Position numbers and translations under genes: made by a program
The notes under the pieces: generated by a model
Seen by the model: the letters and a program-made list of their open reading frames with translations, nothing else
Databases searched by the model: none
Told to the model about the DNA's origin: nothing
From: an uncultured Saprospiraceae bacterium
GTDB lineage: Bacteria > Bacteroidota > Bacteroidia > Chitinophagales > Saprospiraceae
Length of the DNA stretch: 46,918 nucleotides
Reading direction: 5' to 3'
NCBI GenBank assembly: GCA_937928575.1
Contig: CALFWW010000006.1
Span: 1 to 46,918, forward strand
Part shown: positions 16,383 to 28,188 of the stretch, in pieces
How the letters are laid out: each line of letters opens with the position of its first letter
Numbering within the stretch: the stretch's first letter is position 1

Positions 16383-16940
16383 GATTTTGAGGCGAGACGT
16401 TTACGTATTTTACTTAAAAATTCTGGTGACATACCAAGATAAGAAGCCAATGCATATTGAGGCACTCTTTGTACGATGGAAGGATACAGGTCGTAAAATT
16501 CTAAATATCTTTCTTCAGCGGATTTGCCAAGATTCGATAAAACTCTTCGTTGAGAAAAAGCGAAGGACTTTTGTGCTACTAATCTGAAGAAGCGTTCGAA
16601 TTTCGGATTGTTATGGCAAAGCTTTTCAACATCATCGTAAGCAATTTGTTGGACAGTTGAATCTTCCAACGCTTCAACGAATAGAGAAGCAGGTGCTTGA
16701 TTTAGGTAACTATTAAAATCGCTGATAAACCAATCTTCGATCGCAAATTGAATGGTATGTTCTACCCCTTCATCACTAACAAAATAACTTCTAAAGGCAC
16801 CAGATGAAATTCGGTTGGACAATAAACTGTCTTCGTTTGATATTCGTGGTTCGCACGATAGCACTAAATTGCTGTTCATCTTCTTCTGTCAAAGAGACGT
16901 AACGCTTGATGTTGTTTAATATGTTTTGATAATTTGACAT
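16379..16940 (-). pseudogene. Crp/Fnr-family transcription regulator, frameshifted
   Basis: Two reading frames together make one regulator. The first begins MSNYQNILNNIKRYVSLTEE at 16940 and reads to IKRRQFIVQPNF, then fails. The second resumes in another frame with SSGAFRSYFVSDEGVEHTIQ and continues through the cNMP-binding beta-roll and the C-terminal helix-turn-helix (AEERYLEFYDLYPSIV and ALASYLGMSPEFLSKIRKRL). Compared with intact relatives, about 9-10 residues are missing between FIVQP and SGAFR, so the simplest event is a deletion of roughly 28-31 bp, not a multiple of three. The rest is well conserved, so inactivation is recent, or the break is an assembly error. Its neighbour is the peroxiredoxin operon on the same strand. 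Confidence 0.8.
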
Positions 16941-16988
16941 TGAAGATTTGATAAGCTCAATAAATATATCAATTCTAAATCCACCAAC

Positions 16989-17033
16989 AAAAAAAGGCGA
17001 GCATCTCATAAACAAATTATGATGATGCCCGCC
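16989..17033 (-). terminator. Terminator of the rpoBC operon
   Basis: Hairpin GGCGGGCATCATCATAA / TTATGAGATGCTCGCC (minus strand, one bulge and one mismatch, 5-base loop) followed by seven T on the minus strand. It is 26 bp past the rpoC stop codon. Confidence 0.88.
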
Positions 17034-17058
17034 CTTATCTTAGATCAACTTCTTATGT

Positions 17059-20000
17059 CTAATCTTTGACCTCTTCGTCGGAAGGAGGAGTTTCTCCATT
17101 GTCATTGCCAGCATCTGGAGCTGTTGGCGATGGATTTTCATCCGTTGCCGGTGTTGCAGGTGCTTCATCCGTTGTCGGTTCTACTGTTGGAGTCGGAGTT
17201 GGATCAATGATCGGATTCGACTCTGTCGTAGGTGTTGCATCTGTTGATGGTGCAATAACTTCCGTTACGGTTGTAGTTGTAGTTGTAGTCGTATCCGTTG
17301 CTGGAGGACTTACCACAGTTGTTGCTAAACCTGAACTTGGAGCAGCAGCCTCAGTTTGAGGGACTGGCTGAGCCATTAAATTTTGTTCAGCATCGTAACG
17401 TTGCTTTTCAGCGTCCTTCTTAGCCATGTGCGCTTCGTGCGCTTCCATGCTATTAACAAAAAGGTGTTTATATTTCGAAAGTCCAGTACCTGCTGGTATC
17501 TTCTTACCAACAATTACGTTTTCTTTCAGTCCTTCAAGGTAGTCTTTTTTAGCAGCAATTGATGCTTGACTTAATACTTTTGTTGTTTCCTGGAAAGATG
17601 CAGCTGAGATCCAACTTCTAGTTCCGAGAGACGACTTTGTAATACCTTGTAATATTGGTGTTGAGGTTGCAGCGACTGCATCACGATAGGAAACCAATTT
17701 CTTATCATTACGCTTCAAGTAAGAATTTTCTTCTCTCAATTGACGTAAAGAAACTAAATCACCTGGTTTCATTTTCTTAGAATCACCTGATTCTTCAACA
17801 AATTTCTTATCAAAAATCCAGTCGTTTACTTCTAAGAAATCGTACTTTTCAACTGCTTCTCCCTCTAAGAATGGTGTATCACCTGCATCCTCGATCTGGA
17901 TTCTACGCATCATTTGTCTGACAATTACTTCGATGTGTTTGTCATTAATGTTGATACCCTGAGATCGATATACTTCCTGAACACCATTTACTAAGTAGTA
18001 TTGTACTGCGAAAGGTCCTTTGATATTCAAGATATCTCTTGGCGCTGTCGAACCATCCGACATATGTGTACCTGCACGAACAAAATCGCCTTCTTGTACC
18101 AAGATGTGTTTGGTGGTACCGATCAAGTATTTACGTACCTGACCATCCTTTGCTGTAACAATAACCTCACGATTACCACGCTTGATTTTTCCAAAAGAAA
18201 CAATACCATCAATTTCTGCAGTCGATGCAGGGTTAGAAGGATTTCTTGCTTCAAATAATTCAGTTACACGTGGAAGACCACCTGTAATATCCTGAATCTT
18301 ACCTAACTGACGCGGTATCTTAACAATGTTTTGACCAGCTTTCACTTCTTGTCCATCTTCGATAGAAATATAAGCTCCTACCGGGATGTTATAGTTACGC
18401 AATTCTTTACCTGTACTTGGATTCACGATCTTGATAATTGGAATCTTCTTCTTGTTCTTAGATTCAACAATTACTTTTTCAACGTGACCTGTCTGATCAT
18501 CTCTTTCCGTTCTGAAAGTTACCCCTTCTTCGATTGAATCGAATTGAGCAATACCTGAACTCTCAGAGATAATAACAGCGTTAAAAGGATCCCAATCACA
18601 AATCACATCTCCTTTGCTAATTTTGGCTCCATCTTTTACTTTCAAGAATGCACCGTAAGGAATGTAGTGTGTAGTGTATACCTTGTTTTTATTTTCAGGA
18701 TCAACGATTTTGATTTCACCTGTACGAGAGATAATAATCTTTTGCTTCTGACCTTTGTCATCTTCATAATCAGTGGTCTTTACTGCATCAAACTCTAAGA
18801 TACCGTCGAATTTTGAAACCAATTCGTTTTCAGTTTTAGAGACAGATGCGATACCACCCACGTGGAAGGTACGAAGTGTCAACTGTGTACCCGGCTCACC
18901 AATCGATTGTGCAGCAATAATACCTACTGCATCTCCATGATCGGCAATTCTACCTGTTGCCAAGTTTTTACCATAACATTTTGTACACACACCACGCTTG
19001 ACATCACAAGTCAATACAGATCTAATTTTCACCATCTCTACTCCTTCACTATCAAGATAAGCAGCTTTTTCTTCAGTGATGTATTCACCTGGTTCCAAAA
19101 TCATCTCATCGGTAACTGGATGCTTCACTTCATCTAAAGTAAAACGTCCAACGATTCTTTCTGCCAATGACTCAACAATTTTCTCATTGTCTTTCAATGC
19201 AAAAGTTTCGATACCTCTTAGTGTATGACAATCTACTTCCATGATAACCACATCCTGTGCAACATCCACCAGACGTCTCGTCAAGTAACCCGCATCCGCA
19301 GTTTTCAATGCTGTATCTGCCAGACCTTTTCTCGCACCGTGTGTTGAGATAAAGTACTCGAGTACGGATAATCCATCCAAGAAGTTTGCAAGAATTGGGT
19401 TTTCAATAATCGCACCTCCCGTATCACCAGATTTTCTTGGTTTTGCCATCAGCCCTCTTAATCCACAAAGCTGCTTAATTTGCTGCTTAGATCCACGTGC
19501 CCCTGAATGCAACATCATGTATACCGAGTTGAATCCGTCCTTGTGCTCTGCCAATTCCTTCATCAAGTTCTCTGTAATATGATTATCGGCAAATGTCCAT
19601 TTATCAATTACTTGATTGTAACGTTCGTTGTTGGTAATCAAACCATTTTCGTAGTTCTCCCAAACTTCATCCACTTCTGTCTGCGCATCAATTAGTGTTT
19701 TGGCTTTTACAGTAGGTTCGATTAAATCTCCCAAGTTAAATGACAATCCACCTTTGAAGGACCAGTTGAATCCTAGTGTCTTAATTTCATCCAAGAAATC
19801 AGCAGTTGTTTTGAAATCAGTTCTTTTGATAATATCACTGATTACGTTCTTTAAGTTCTTTTTTGTTAACAATACGTTTACAAAAGGAACTGTTTCAGGA
19901 ACTGCTTGATTAAAGATCACACGACCAACTGTCGTTTCCACTCTTTTCTTAACTGGTGTGCCGTCATCCTCAACAGTATCGACACGCACTTTAATTTTTG

Positions 20001-21723
20001 CATGTAATTCTGCGCGGCCTTCATTATAAGCAATCACCACTTCTTCCGGAGAATAGAAAGTAATTCCTTCACCCAATACTTTTTGTTCAGGAGTTGAAGT
20101 TCTTTCTTTTGTCAGGTAGTATAAACCAAGAACCATATCCTGAGAAGGAAGGGTAATTGGAGAGCCATCCTGCGGGTTTAGCATGTTATGAGAAGCCAAC
20201 ATTAATACCTGTGCTTCTAATATTGCTGCATGACTTAATGGTACGTGAACGGCCATCTGGTCACCATCAAAATCGGCGTTGAAGGCACCACAAACTAATG
20301 GGTGTAGCTGAATCGCTTTTCCTTCAATCAATTTTGGTTGGAAAGCCTGGATCGACAATCTGTGTAACGTAGGAGCTCTGTTCAAAAGGATTGGATGTCC
20401 TTTCAAAATATTCTCCAAAATTTCCCAGATAACCGGGTCTTTTCTATCTACTAATTTCTTTGCAGACTTAACCGTCTTCACAATACCTCTTTCGATCAAT
20501 TTTCTGATCACATAAGGCTTGAATAATTCCGATGCCATTCCTTTTGGTAAACCACACTCATGTAGTCTCAAAGTAGGACCTACGACAATTACCGAACGAC
20601 CTGAATAATCAACACGTTTTCCTAAAAGGTTTTGACGGAAACGTCCTTGCTTACCTTTCAAGATATCAGAAAGGGATTTCAATGCACGACCACCTTCTGC
20701 TTTTACTGCGTTTGATTTTCTTGAATTATCAAATAAAGAATCGACTGCTTCCTGAAGCATACGTTTCTCATTTCTCAAGATTACTTCTGGTGCCTTGATT
20801 TCCAACAAACGCTTCAAACGGTTGTTACGGATAATCACACGACGATATAAATCATTTAAATCTGAACTTGCAAAACGTCCACCATCTAATGGTACCAATG
20901 GTCTCAATTCTGGTGGTACTACTGGAAGGTATTGGATCACTGCCCATTCTGGACGGTTGTCCATGTGCAACTGACCTTCACGTAAAGATTCTACCACTCT
21001 CAGACGCTTTAAGTTCTCGGACTTACGTTGTTGGGAAGTTTCATTGGCAGCACCATAACGAAGCGATGCAGCAAGTGAATCTAATTCCAAGCGTTCCAAT
21101 AAATCACGGACCGCTTCAGCACCCATTTTCGCGATAAACTTATTAGGATCTGAATCATCTAACAATTGATTGTCAGCAGGTAAAGCTTCCAATACTTCAA
21201 GGTACTCTTCTTCCGTAATTTGGTCCAATTTATTATAAGTACCAGGAGGTGGATTTTTCTTATCATCAGATTGTCTGACTCCTGGTTGGATTACTACATA
21301 ACGTTCGTAGTAAATAATACTTTCTAATTTCTTAGAAGATAAACCTAACAAGTAACCGATCTTGTTAGGAAGCGATTTGAAAAACCAGATGTGTACGACA
21401 GGAACCACCAACTTAATGTGTCCCATACGTTCACGACGAACTTTCTTTTCTGTTACCTCAACACCACATCTATCACACACAATTCCTTTGTAACGAATAC
21501 GCTTGTACTTTCCGCAATAGCATTCGTAATCCTTTACAGGACCAAAAATTCTTTCGCAGAATAAACCATCACGTTCTGGCTTGTACGAACGATAATTAAT
21601 CGTTTCTGGTTTTAGAACTTCACCAAATGATCTTTCCAAAATATCGTCAGGAGATGACAATGAAATGGTAATGCTGTCAAACGGCTTTTGTGTTCTTTGG
21701 TTTGTATTTTTCTTATATGCCAT
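17059..21723 (-). CDS. rpoC: DNA-directed RNA polymerase subunit beta'
   Basis: 1554 residues; Bacteroidota RpoC is usually about 1430, so this one is long. It starts [20 protein letters not shown], with the N-terminal zinc-binding cluster [20 protein letters not shown], the active-site Mg motif [12 protein letters not shown], the trigger-loop region [16 protein letters not shown] and the second zinc site [12 protein letters not shown]. The conserved body ends around residue 1450 ([20 protein letters not shown]). The last ~102 residues (17062-17367) are low-complexity Thr/Pro/Ala/Asp with an eight-Thr run, ending SDEEVKD. Located 75 bp after rpoB and ended by a strong terminator. The core enzyme function is certain; the tail's function is unknown. 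Confidence 0.98.
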   Translation of the reverse strand: MAYKKNTNQRTQKPFDSITISLSSPDDILERSFGEVLKPETINYRSYKPERDGLFCERIFGPVKDYECYCGKYKRIRYKGIVCDRCGVEVTEKKVRRERMGHIKLVVPVVHIWFFKSLPNKIGYLLGLSSKKLESIIYYERYVVIQPGVRQSDDKKNPPPGTYNKLDQITEEEYLEVLEALPADNQLLDDSDPNKFIAKMGAEAVRDLLERLELDSLAASLRYGAANETSQQRKSENLKRLRVVESLREGQLHMDNRPEWAVIQYLPVVPPELRPLVPLDGGRFASSDLNDLYRRVIIRNNRLKRLLEIKAPEVILRNEKRMLQEAVDSLFDNSRKSNAVKAEGGRALKSLSDILKGKQGRFRQNLLGKRVDYSGRSVIVVGPTLRLHECGLPKGMASELFKPYVIRKLIERGIVKTVKSAKKLVDRKDPVIWEILENILKGHPILLNRAPTLHRLSIQAFQPKLIEGKAIQLHPLVCGAFNADFDGDQMAVHVPLSHAAILEAQVLMLASHNMLNPQDGSPITLPSQDMVLGLYYLTKERTSTPEQKVLGEGITFYSPEEVVIAYNEGRAELHAKIKVRVDTVEDDGTPVKKRVETTVGRVIFNQAVPETVPFVNVLLTKKNLKNVISDIIKRTDFKTTADFLDEIKTLGFNWSFKGGLSFNLGDLIEPTVKAKTLIDAQTEVDEVWENYENGLITNNERYNQVIDKWTFADNHITENLMKELAEHKDGFNSVYMMLHSGARGSKQQIKQLCGLRGLMAKPRKSGDTGGAIIENPILANFLDGLSVLEYFISTHGARKGLADTALKTADAGYLTRRLVDVAQDVVIMEVDCHTLRGIETFALKDNEKIVESLAERIVGRFTLDEVKHPVTDEMILEPGEYITEEKAAYLDSEGVEMVKIRSVLTCDVKRGVCTKCYGKNLATGRIADHGDAVGIIAAQSIGEPGTQLTLRTFHVGGIASVSKTENELVSKFDGILEFDAVKTTDYEDDKGQKQKIIISRTGEIKIVDPENKNKVYTTHYIPYGAFLKVKDGAKISKGDVICDWDPFNAVIISESSGIAQFDSIEEGVTFRTERDDQTGHVEKVIVESKNKKKIPIIKIVNPSTGKELRNYNIPVGAYISIEDGQEVKAGQNIVKIPRQLGKIQDITGGLPRVTELFEARNPSNPASTAEIDGIVSFGKIKRGNREVIVTAKDGQVRKYLIGTTKHILVQEGDFVRAGTHMSDGSTAPRDILNIKGPFAVQYYLVNGVQEVYRSQGININDKHIEVIVRQMMRRIQIEDAGDTPFLEGEAVEKYDFLEVNDWIFDKKFVEESGDSKKMKPGDLVSLRQLREENSYLKRNDKKLVSYRDAVAATSTPILQGITKSSLGTRSWISAASFQETTKVLSQASIAAKKDYLEGLKENVIVGKKIPAGTGLSKYKHLFVNSMEAHEAHMAKKDAEKQRYDAEQNLMAQPVPQTEAAAPSSGLATTVVSPPATDTTTTTTTTVTEVIAPSTDATPTTESNPIIDPTPTPTVEPTTDEAPATPATDENPSPTAPDAGNDNGETPPSDEEVKD

Positions 21724-21798
21724 ATATCCGGTTGTATTTTAGGAGAAATGAAGTGCTGACTCCATTTGATAGGAGCAGCATTTCGTTTCTAAATTTTT

Positions 21799-24700
21799 TT
21801 AATCAAATTTCACATCTAAAGCAAGACCACGCAATTCGTGAATCAATACGTTGAATGATTCTGGAATTTGTGGTTCTGGTAGTGGATCACCTTTTACAAT
21901 TGCTTCGTAAGCTTTTGCACGCCCATTAATATCATCCGACTTAATGGTTAGCAATTCTTGCAAAATACTGGATGCTCCAAATGCCTCCAATGCCCATACT
22001 TCCATCTCACCGAAACGCTGACCACCAAACTGTGCTTTACCACCTAATGGCTGTTGAGTAATCAATGAGTAAGGTCCGATAGAACGCGCGTGCATCTTGT
22101 CATCAACCATGTGAGATAATTTCAACATGTAGATAACACCGACGGTTGCTTGCTGGTGGAATCGATCTCCAGTTCCTCCATCCTTCAAGTAAGTTTGACC
22201 TAATGAAGGAAGGTTTTGAGACTGGATATATTCTTCGATTTCACTTGCTTTTGCTCCATCAAAAATTGGCGTTGCAAATTTGACACCCATTTTCTCACCA
22301 GCCCAACCAAGAACGGTTTCGAAAATTTGTCCCAAGTTCATTCTGGAAGGTACCCCAAGTGGATTCAATACAATATCAACCGGCGTTCCATCATCCAAGA
22401 ATGGCATATCTTCCATACGAACGATACGAGATACAATTCCTTTGTTACCATGACGTCCAGCCAACTTATCACCAACTTTCAGTTTTCTCTTCTTAGCCAA
22501 GTAAACCTTTGCTAATTTCAAGACACCTGCAGGCAACTCATCACCAATACTGATGTTGAATTTTTCACGCTTGTAACGTCCAACTTCCTCGTTTACTTTA
22601 ATCGTATAGTTGTGTAACAAACGAGCAATTAAAGTGTTCGTAGGTTTGTCATCCGTCCAGTTGCTATAATCAATAGATGAGAAATCTAAATTCTTGATCA
22701 CTTTTGGAGAAAACTTAGTTCCTTTCGGTACCAACTCTTCATTGTAAATACTCTGTACTCCTTGAGAAGTGTGATTCTTCACGATGGTCAATAATTTATC
22801 AACCAGTACCGTTCTCAATTCGTTCAGAGCAATTGCATGAAGATCATCCAATTTAGAGATCAATTGTTTCTCTTGTTCTTTTTGAACTTTATCTTTCTTC
22901 GCTCTTGCGAATAATTGTTTGTCAATAATGACACCTTTAGTAGATGGAGGTGCTTTCATCGATGCATCTTTTACATCACCTGCTTTGTCACCGAAAATTG
23001 CACGCAACAATTTTTCTTCTGGTGTCGGATCTGATTCCCCTTTTGGAGTAATCTTTCCGATGATGATGTCTCCTTCTTTGATCCACGCTCCTACTCTGAT
23101 AATTCCGTTTTCATCCAAGTCTTTCGTTGCCTCTTCAGAAACGTTTGGAATATCATTGGTTAATTCTTCCTCACCTAATTTGGTATCACGAACATCTAAT
23201 TCGAAGTGTTCGATGTGTAATGAAGTAAAGATATCTTCACGTACAACTCTTTCTGACAATACAATTGCATCCTCAAAGTTGTAACCATTCCATGGCATGA
23301 AGGCTACTTTCAAGTTTTGACCTAAAGCCAATTCTCCTTTTTCAGTTGCATATCCATCACAAAGAATCATATCTTTTGTTACACGATCTCCTTTTTTGAC
23401 AATCGGTTTCAAGTTGATACAAGTACCTTGATTGGTTCTTTTAAATTTGGTCAACTTATATGACTTTCTGTTGTCTTCGAAAGAAACCAACTGATCTTGT
23501 TCTGTTCTGTCATATCTGATGACGACTTCATTTGCGTCGACATATTCGATGACCCCATTTCCTTCTGCGTTGATCATCATACGAGAATCACGGGCAACTT
23601 TTCCTTCCAAACCAGTTCCAACAATTGGAGAAGCAGGTTTGATTAGCGGCACTGCCTGACGTTGCATGTTTGATCCCATCAGGGCTCTATTCGCATCATC
23701 ATTTTCAAGGAAAGGAATTAGAGATGCCGATACCCCAACAATTTGGTTCGGTGCTACATCCATATATTCTACTTCGTCCGGGGTTAATACCGGGAAGTCA
23801 CCGTGTTCACGACACTTGATACGATCTGTTTGGAATACACCAGCGGAATCGATTTCAGAGTTTGCTTGTGCAATTTTCTTGAAATCCTCACCTTCTGCGG
23901 AAAGGTAAACTTCTTTGGTTTTCATGTCTACCTTACCATTCTTAACGGCACGATAAGGTGTTTCCAAGAATCCCATTTTATTGACCTTCGCATGTACACA
24001 TAGTGTTGAGATCAAACCAATGTTTGGTCCCTCTGGTGTTTCAATTGTACAAAGACGACCGTAGTGAGAATAGTGAACATCACGAACCTCGAAACCGGCA
24101 CGTTCTCTGGATAAACCACCAGGTCCGAGAGCGGAGATACGACGTTTGTGTGTAATCTCAGAAAGTGGATTGGTTTGATCCAAAAATTGAGATAACTGAG
24201 ACGTTCCGAAGAATGAGTTAATTACTGATGACAAAGTTCTTGCGTTGATCAAATCGATCGGTGTGAAGACTTCGTTATCACGTACGTTCATACGTTCACG
24301 AATCGTTCTAGCCATACGAGCCAAACCAACTCCGAACTGAGCGTACAACTGTTCTCCAACAGTTCTAACACGTCTGTTACTTAAGTGATCAATATCATCA
24401 ATTTCTGCTTTTTGATTCATCAAACGAACCAAGTAAGAAACGATGGTAATGATATCATCTTTGGTAAGGACTAAAGTTTCCTTAGAAACATTCTTTCCTA
24501 ATTTTCGGTTGATCTTGTAACGACCAACTTCACCAAGATTGTAACGTTTGTCAGAGAAGAACAACTTGTCGATGATACCACGAGCTGTGTCATCATCTGG
24601 TGGTTCTGTTCCTCTTAATTGACGGTAGATATATTGCACTGCTTCCAATTCAGAACTAGAAGGATCTTTGTGCAAGGTGTTGTATATTATTGAGTAATCA

Positions 24701-25614
24701 TCCTGGATATCAGATTTCTGCAAGATGATGGTTTCAGCACCTGCGTCAATGATTTGTTGGATATTTTCTTCATCCAACTCGATATCTCTTTCGAGGATGA
24801 TCTCGTTTCTTTCAATATTAATAACCTCACCAGTATCTTCATCTACGAAATCTTCATTCCATTTACGAAGTACACGTGCAGCTAATTTTCTTCCGACTGC
24901 TTTTTTCAAGTCTTTCTTGGTTGCTTTGATTTCTTCAGCAAGGTCAAAAAGATCAAGAATCGCTTTATCAGAGTCATATCCGATAGCACGTAATAGTGTT
25001 GTTACAGGGAATTTCTTTTTACGGTCGATGTAAGCGTACATGACCGTGTTGATATCCGTTGCAAATTCCATCCAAGCTCCTTTGAAAGGAATTACTCTTG
25101 CGGAATAAATTTTGGTACCATTTGGGTGGAAACTTTGTCCGAAGAAAACACCAGGAGAACGATGTAATTGAGAAACGATCACACGTTCAGCACCATTGAT
25201 AACAAACGTACCTTTAGGTGTCATGTACGGAATGTTTCCTAGGAATACATCCTGAACGATGGTTTCAAAATCGACGTGTTCTTCATCATTACAAGAAAGA
25301 CGAAGTTTAGCTTTCAGTGGAACACTGTGTGTCAATCCACGTTGCATACACTCATGAATGGTGTATCTTGGAGGATCGATAAAATAATCTAAGAACTCAA
25401 GGACAAAGATGTTTCTTGAATCTGTGATTGGGAAATTTTCCTGAAATACTCTATAAAGACCTTCGTTCATTCTGTTTTCAGGAGTTGTTTCTAATTGAAA
25501 GAACTCATGAAAAGACTTCAATTGAATTTCCAAAAGGTCAGGGTAAGACGATGCGAGTTTAATTTTACCGAAATCAACTCTCATCGGAGCTTTTGCAACA
25601 TTGGTTTTTGCCAT
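21799..25614 (-). CDS. rpoB: DNA-directed RNA polymerase subunit beta
   Basis: 1271 residues, the usual Bacteroidota length. Signatures include the rifampicin-region text [20 protein letters not shown] followed by [20 protein letters not shown], the [12 protein letters not shown] motif near the catalytic centre and [19 protein letters not shown] toward the C-terminus. In the rifampicin pocket it carries the ordinary residues ([21 protein letters not shown]), so no resistance substitution is evident. It lies after rplL, separated by a 231-bp leader with a long hairpin (25755-25789), and precedes rpoC. Transcription is with the ribosomal-protein operon or from a promoter in the leader. Confidence 0.98.
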   Translation of the reverse strand: MAKTNVAKAPMRVDFGKIKLASSYPDLLEIQLKSFHEFFQLETTPENRMNEGLYRVFQENFPITDSRNIFVLEFLDYFIDPPRYTIHECMQRGLTHSVPLKAKLRLSCNDEEHVDFETIVQDVFLGNIPYMTPKGTFVINGAERVIVSQLHRSPGVFFGQSFHPNGTKIYSARVIPFKGAWMEFATDINTVMYAYIDRKKKFPVTTLLRAIGYDSDKAILDLFDLAEEIKATKKDLKKAVGRKLAARVLRKWNEDFVDEDTGEVINIERNEIILERDIELDEENIQQIIDAGAETIILQKSDIQDDYSIIYNTLHKDPSSSELEAVQYIYRQLRGTEPPDDDTARGIIDKLFFSDKRYNLGEVGRYKINRKLGKNVSKETLVLTKDDIITIVSYLVRLMNQKAEIDDIDHLSNRRVRTVGEQLYAQFGVGLARMARTIRERMNVRDNEVFTPIDLINARTLSSVINSFFGTSQLSQFLDQTNPLSEITHKRRISALGPGGLSRERAGFEVRDVHYSHYGRLCTIETPEGPNIGLISTLCVHAKVNKMGFLETPYRAVKNGKVDMKTKEVYLSAEGEDFKKIAQANSEIDSAGVFQTDRIKCREHGDFPVLTPDEVEYMDVAPNQIVGVSASLIPFLENDDANRALMGSNMQRQAVPLIKPASPIVGTGLEGKVARDSRMMINAEGNGVIEYVDANEVVIRYDRTEQDQLVSFEDNRKSYKLTKFKRTNQGTCINLKPIVKKGDRVTKDMILCDGYATEKGELALGQNLKVAFMPWNGYNFEDAIVLSERVVREDIFTSLHIEHFELDVRDTKLGEEELTNDIPNVSEEATKDLDENGIIRVGAWIKEGDIIIGKITPKGESDPTPEEKLLRAIFGDKAGDVKDASMKAPPSTKGVIIDKQLFARAKKDKVQKEQEKQLISKLDDLHAIALNELRTVLVDKLLTIVKNHTSQGVQSIYNEELVPKGTKFSPKVIKNLDFSSIDYSNWTDDKPTNTLIARLLHNYTIKVNEEVGRYKREKFNISIGDELPAGVLKLAKVYLAKKRKLKVGDKLAGRHGNKGIVSRIVRMEDMPFLDDGTPVDIVLNPLGVPSRMNLGQIFETVLGWAGEKMGVKFATPIFDGAKASEIEEYIQSQNLPSLGQTYLKDGGTGDRFHQQATVGVIYMLKLSHMVDDKMHARSIGPYSLITQQPLGGKAQFGGQRFGEMEVWALEAFGASSILQELLTIKSDDINGRAKAYEAIVKGDPLPEPQIPESFNVLIHELRGLALDVKFD

Positions 25615-25754
25615 GAAAAAAATGTTTTTTTTAGCTAAGCAATGAAGGCAACTATATAAGTGCCTCGAGAAATTGTGATGTTATAAAAAAGCAAATGCAT
25701 TGTTATAACAACCATCGAAAGTGTATCTTTTTACAACTTTCGTAAACACAGGAA

Positions 25755-25789
25755 TAGGCTTAACCAGTAAGTATTACTGGTTAAGCCTA
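25755..25789 (-). promoter_or_regulatory. Long hairpin in rplL-rpoB spacer (attenuator or RNase III site candidate)
   Basis: A 16-bp perfect stem, TAGGCTTAACCAGTAA paired with TTACTGGTTAAGCCTA, with a 3-base loop. It is 57 bp past the rplL stop, and the minus strand has no T-tract after it. In E. coli the rplL-rpoB spacer holds an attenuator and an RNase III cut site; a similar job here is inference. Confidence 0.6.
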
Positions 25790-25845
25790 AAATTCGAGTA
25801 TTTGTCTAGTTTACTGATATCCTTAAAGCGTTTGGATGAATCGAA

Positions 25846-26226
25846 TTACTTAAGTTCGACAGATGCACCAGCACCTTCCAATTCTGCTTTAATTTTCTCA
25901 GCTTCGTCTTTGTCTACACCTTCCTTAATAGGAGCTGGTGCGCCATCAACTAACTCTTTTGCCTCTTTCAAGCCTACGCCTAATAGAGTTTTAACTGCTT
26001 TTACTACTTGTAATTTAGCAGCACCTGCAGAAGTCAACATGACAGTGAATTCAGTTTGTTCAGCACCACCAGCGTCACCGCCGCCGCCACCACCAGCTGG
26101 GCCAGCAACTACAGCTGCAGCAGCAGGTTCAATACCGTACTCTTCTTTCATGATATCAGCTAATTCGCTTACTTCTTTTACTGTAAGGTTTACCAACTGA
26201 TCAGCGATTGTTTTTAAATCCGCCAT
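25846..26226 (-). CDS. rplL: 50S ribosomal protein L7/L12
   Basis: 126 residues, the standard length. N-terminal dimerisation helix [20 protein letters not shown], an Ala/Gly hinge ([12 protein letters not shown]), then the C-terminal factor-binding domain [20 protein letters not shown] through [20 protein letters not shown]. It forms the flexible stalk with L10, encoded just upstream (62-bp gap). The Gly run in the hinge is normal for the family. Confidence 0.97.
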   Translation of the reverse strand: MADLKTIADQLVNLTVKEVSELADIMKEEYGIEPAAAAVVAGPAGGGGGGDAGGAEQTEFTVMLTSAGAAKLQVVKAVKTLLGVGLKEAKELVDGAPAPIKEGVDKDEAEKIKAELEGAGASVELK

Positions 26227-26288
26227 TTTATTCTTAAATTTTAATTGTTAACAAATAAGTGTGTATAAAGTTAACTTGGAAGCCGTAT

Positions 26289-26819
26289 TTATTCGCCTTT
26301 ACTTTCCAAAGCTTTAAGCAATCCACCGATCGTATTTTGACCTGATTGAAGTGCTCCAAGAACTGTTTTCATTGGTGACTGTAACAACATGATTACATCG
26401 CCCAATAATTCTTCTTTGGATTTCAGACTTGATAATCCTAGAACTGCCTCATCACCCATAAAAACATCTGAGTCGATGTAAGCCGCTTTTAAAATTGGTC
26501 TTTCTTTGTCTTTACCTCTGAATTCTTTTACCAATTTAGCTGGTATTGCAGCTTGATCTGAGAACATTAATGCTGTAGGACCTTTTAGTGCATCGTATAA
26601 ACTTTTAAGACCTTTATCGTCTTCAAGTTTTTCGATGGCTTTCATAACCAACTTGTTTTTGACAACTTTCATTTCAACTTCTTTCTCGTAGCATTTTCTA
26701 CGAAGATCGTTGACATCTGCCACGGTCATAGAAGAAGCGTCAGCTAAATAGATGTACTGACTGTTGGTTAATTTATCTGCTAAGGCGTCGATTTGCGCCG
26801 TTTTTTCTAATTTATTCAT
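26289..26819 (-). CDS. rplJ: 50S ribosomal protein L10
   Basis: 176 residues. The protein anchors L7/L12 dimers on the 23S rRNA to form the stalk. Family text is visible at SSMTVADVNDLRRKCYEKEV and EMKVVKNKLVMKAIEKLE, with the C-terminal L12-binding helix at the end (GGLLKALESKGE). It follows rplA by only 25 bp, too short for a full L10 autoregulatory leader of the E. coli kind, so any feedback site would have to lie elsewhere. Confidence 0.97.
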   Translation of the reverse strand: MNKLEKTAQIDALADKLTNSQYIYLADASSMTVADVNDLRRKCYEKEVEMKVVKNKLVMKAIEKLEDDKGLKSLYDALKGPTALMFSDQAAIPAKLVKEFRGKDKERPILKAAYIDSDVFMGDEAVLGLSSLKSKEELLGDVIMLLQSPMKTVLGALQSGQNTIGGLLKALESKGE

Positions 26820-26844
26820 AATTCGAAAATTTAAAAAACCTTAC

Positions 26845-27540
26845 TTAAAGTTTGATTGATTTAGGTTCAACCTTAATTCCTGGACTCATTGTACTTGCTA
26901 CGGTAATTGATTTTACGTAGGTACCTTTTGCTGAAGAAGGCTTCATCTTGATGATGGTTCCTAACACTTCATTTGCATTGTCAGTCAACTTATCAGCGGT
27001 AAAACTAACTCTACCGACAGATGAGTGAATGATTCCGAATTTGTCAACTCTAAAAGAAATTTTACCACCTTTTACATCCTTAACAGCTGCACCAACATCA
27101 TTGGTAACAGTACCTGTTTTTGGATTAGGCATCAAACCTCTAGGTCCTAGGATTCTACCGATTCTACCAATTTTAGCCATTACTGAAGGCATTGCGACAA
27201 TTACGTCAACATCTGTCCAACCGCCTTGAATTTTTTGGATAAATTCGTCTAACCCAACATGGTCAGCACCAGCTTCTTTAGCTTCTGCTTCTTTGTCAGG
27301 CGTACATAGTACAAGAACTGATTTAGATTTTCCAGTACCATGTGGTAAAGATACGGTACCTCTAAGTGCCTGGTCGGCTTTTTTAGGATCGATTCCTAAA
27401 CGAATGTGAACATCTACAGAAGCGTCAAATTTTGTAGTATTTACATCTTTGACAAGTGCCATAGCATCGTTAAGCTGGTAAAGCTTATCTACATCTACTT
27501 TGGCTTCTGCAGCTTTTCTTTTTTTGGAAAGTTTTGCCAT
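26845..27540 (-). CDS. rplA: 50S ribosomal protein L1
   Basis: 231 residues. The L1 signature [20 protein letters not shown] and the following [20 protein letters not shown] are intact. It binds 23S rRNA at the E-site stalk and in other bacteria represses its own mRNA. It lies 93 bp after rplK. The basic N-terminus [17 protein letters not shown] is typical. Confidence 0.97.
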   Translation of the reverse strand: MAKLSKKRKAAEAKVDVDKLYQLNDAMALVKDVNTTKFDASVDVHIRLGIDPKKADQALRGTVSLPHGTGKSKSVLVLCTPDKEAEAKEAGADHVGLDEFIQKIQGGWTDVDVIVAMPSVMAKIGRIGRILGPRGLMPNPKTGTVTNDVGAAVKDVKGGKISFRVDKFGIIHSSVGRVSFTADKLTDNANEVLGTIIKMKPSSAKGTYVKSITVASTMSPGIKVEPKSIKL

Positions 27541-27633
27541 TTTTCAAATTTTTTAGGTACAAGCGTTCATGACAGTATCGTCATCAACTCCCTGTTATAA
27601 AGTAAGTGTGTTGTTCTCTAAATTATTTCCTAC

Positions 27634-28077
27634 CTAGGCTTCCCAAGGTGGAGTTCCCTTGATTGTGATACCTACACTACGTGCTGTACCTGCAATCATT
27701 TTCATCGCTGAATCTAATTTCGGCGCGTTCAAATCAGACATCTTATCTTCAGCAATTGCTTTGATTTGATCCCAAGTTACTGAGCCTACTTTTTGTCTGT
27801 TAGATTCTGGACTTCCTTTCTTCAATTTTGCAGCAGCCAAAAGCTGAACTGAAGCTGGAGTCGTTTTGATGATGAAGTCAAAAGATTTGTCAGAGTAAAC
27901 CGTAATTACAACTGGTACTACTTGACCTTTTTTGTCTTCTGTTTTAGCATTGAAACGCTTACAAAACTCCATGATGTTCACACCTTTCGCACCAAGTGCA
28001 GGTCCTACTGGTGGTGCTGGGTTTGCTGCTCCACCTCTAACTTGAAGTTTTATAAAAGTATCTACTGTCTTTGCCAT
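27634..28077 (-). CDS. rplK: 50S ribosomal protein L11
   Basis: 147 residues. Starts [20 protein letters not shown] with [20 protein letters not shown], the N-terminal domain of the GTPase-associated centre, and ends with [19 protein letters not shown]11 binds 23S rRNA near helix 43/44. The 111-bp spacer from nusG contains a small hairpin CATCAC-N6-GTGATG at about 28103-28120 that could serve as a leader element for L1 feedback (inference only). Confidence 0.97.
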   Translation of the reverse strand: MAKTVDTFIKLQVRGGAANPAPPVGPALGAKGVNIMEFCKRFNAKTEDKKGQVVPVVITVYSDKSFDFIIKTTPASVQLLAAAKLKKGSPESNRQKVGSVTWDQIKAIAEDKMSDLNAPKLDSAMKMIAGTARSVGITIKGTPPWEA

Positions 28078-28188
28078 TTTGAGTAAGTTTATATTTTCAT
28101 TTCATCACCAAAATGTGATGTCTTGTTATGTTTTCGGAAACCAGTTGATGATGCGAGGCGCTTCGATCAGCTAATTGATCCTAGTATG

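Noticed and set aside
17062-17367. RpoC tail as a separate gene or fusion
   Set aside because: Same frame as rpoC with no internal start or stop; most simply an extension.
22919-23284. 121-codon open frame antisense to rpoB
   Set aside because: Lies fully inside the conserved rpoB frame on the other strand, has no recognisable domain; a shadow of the codon pattern.
24170-24200. Rifampicin-resistance substitution in rpoB
   Set aside because: The pocket residues read as the ordinary [10 protein letters not shown] and [12 protein letters not shown] text.
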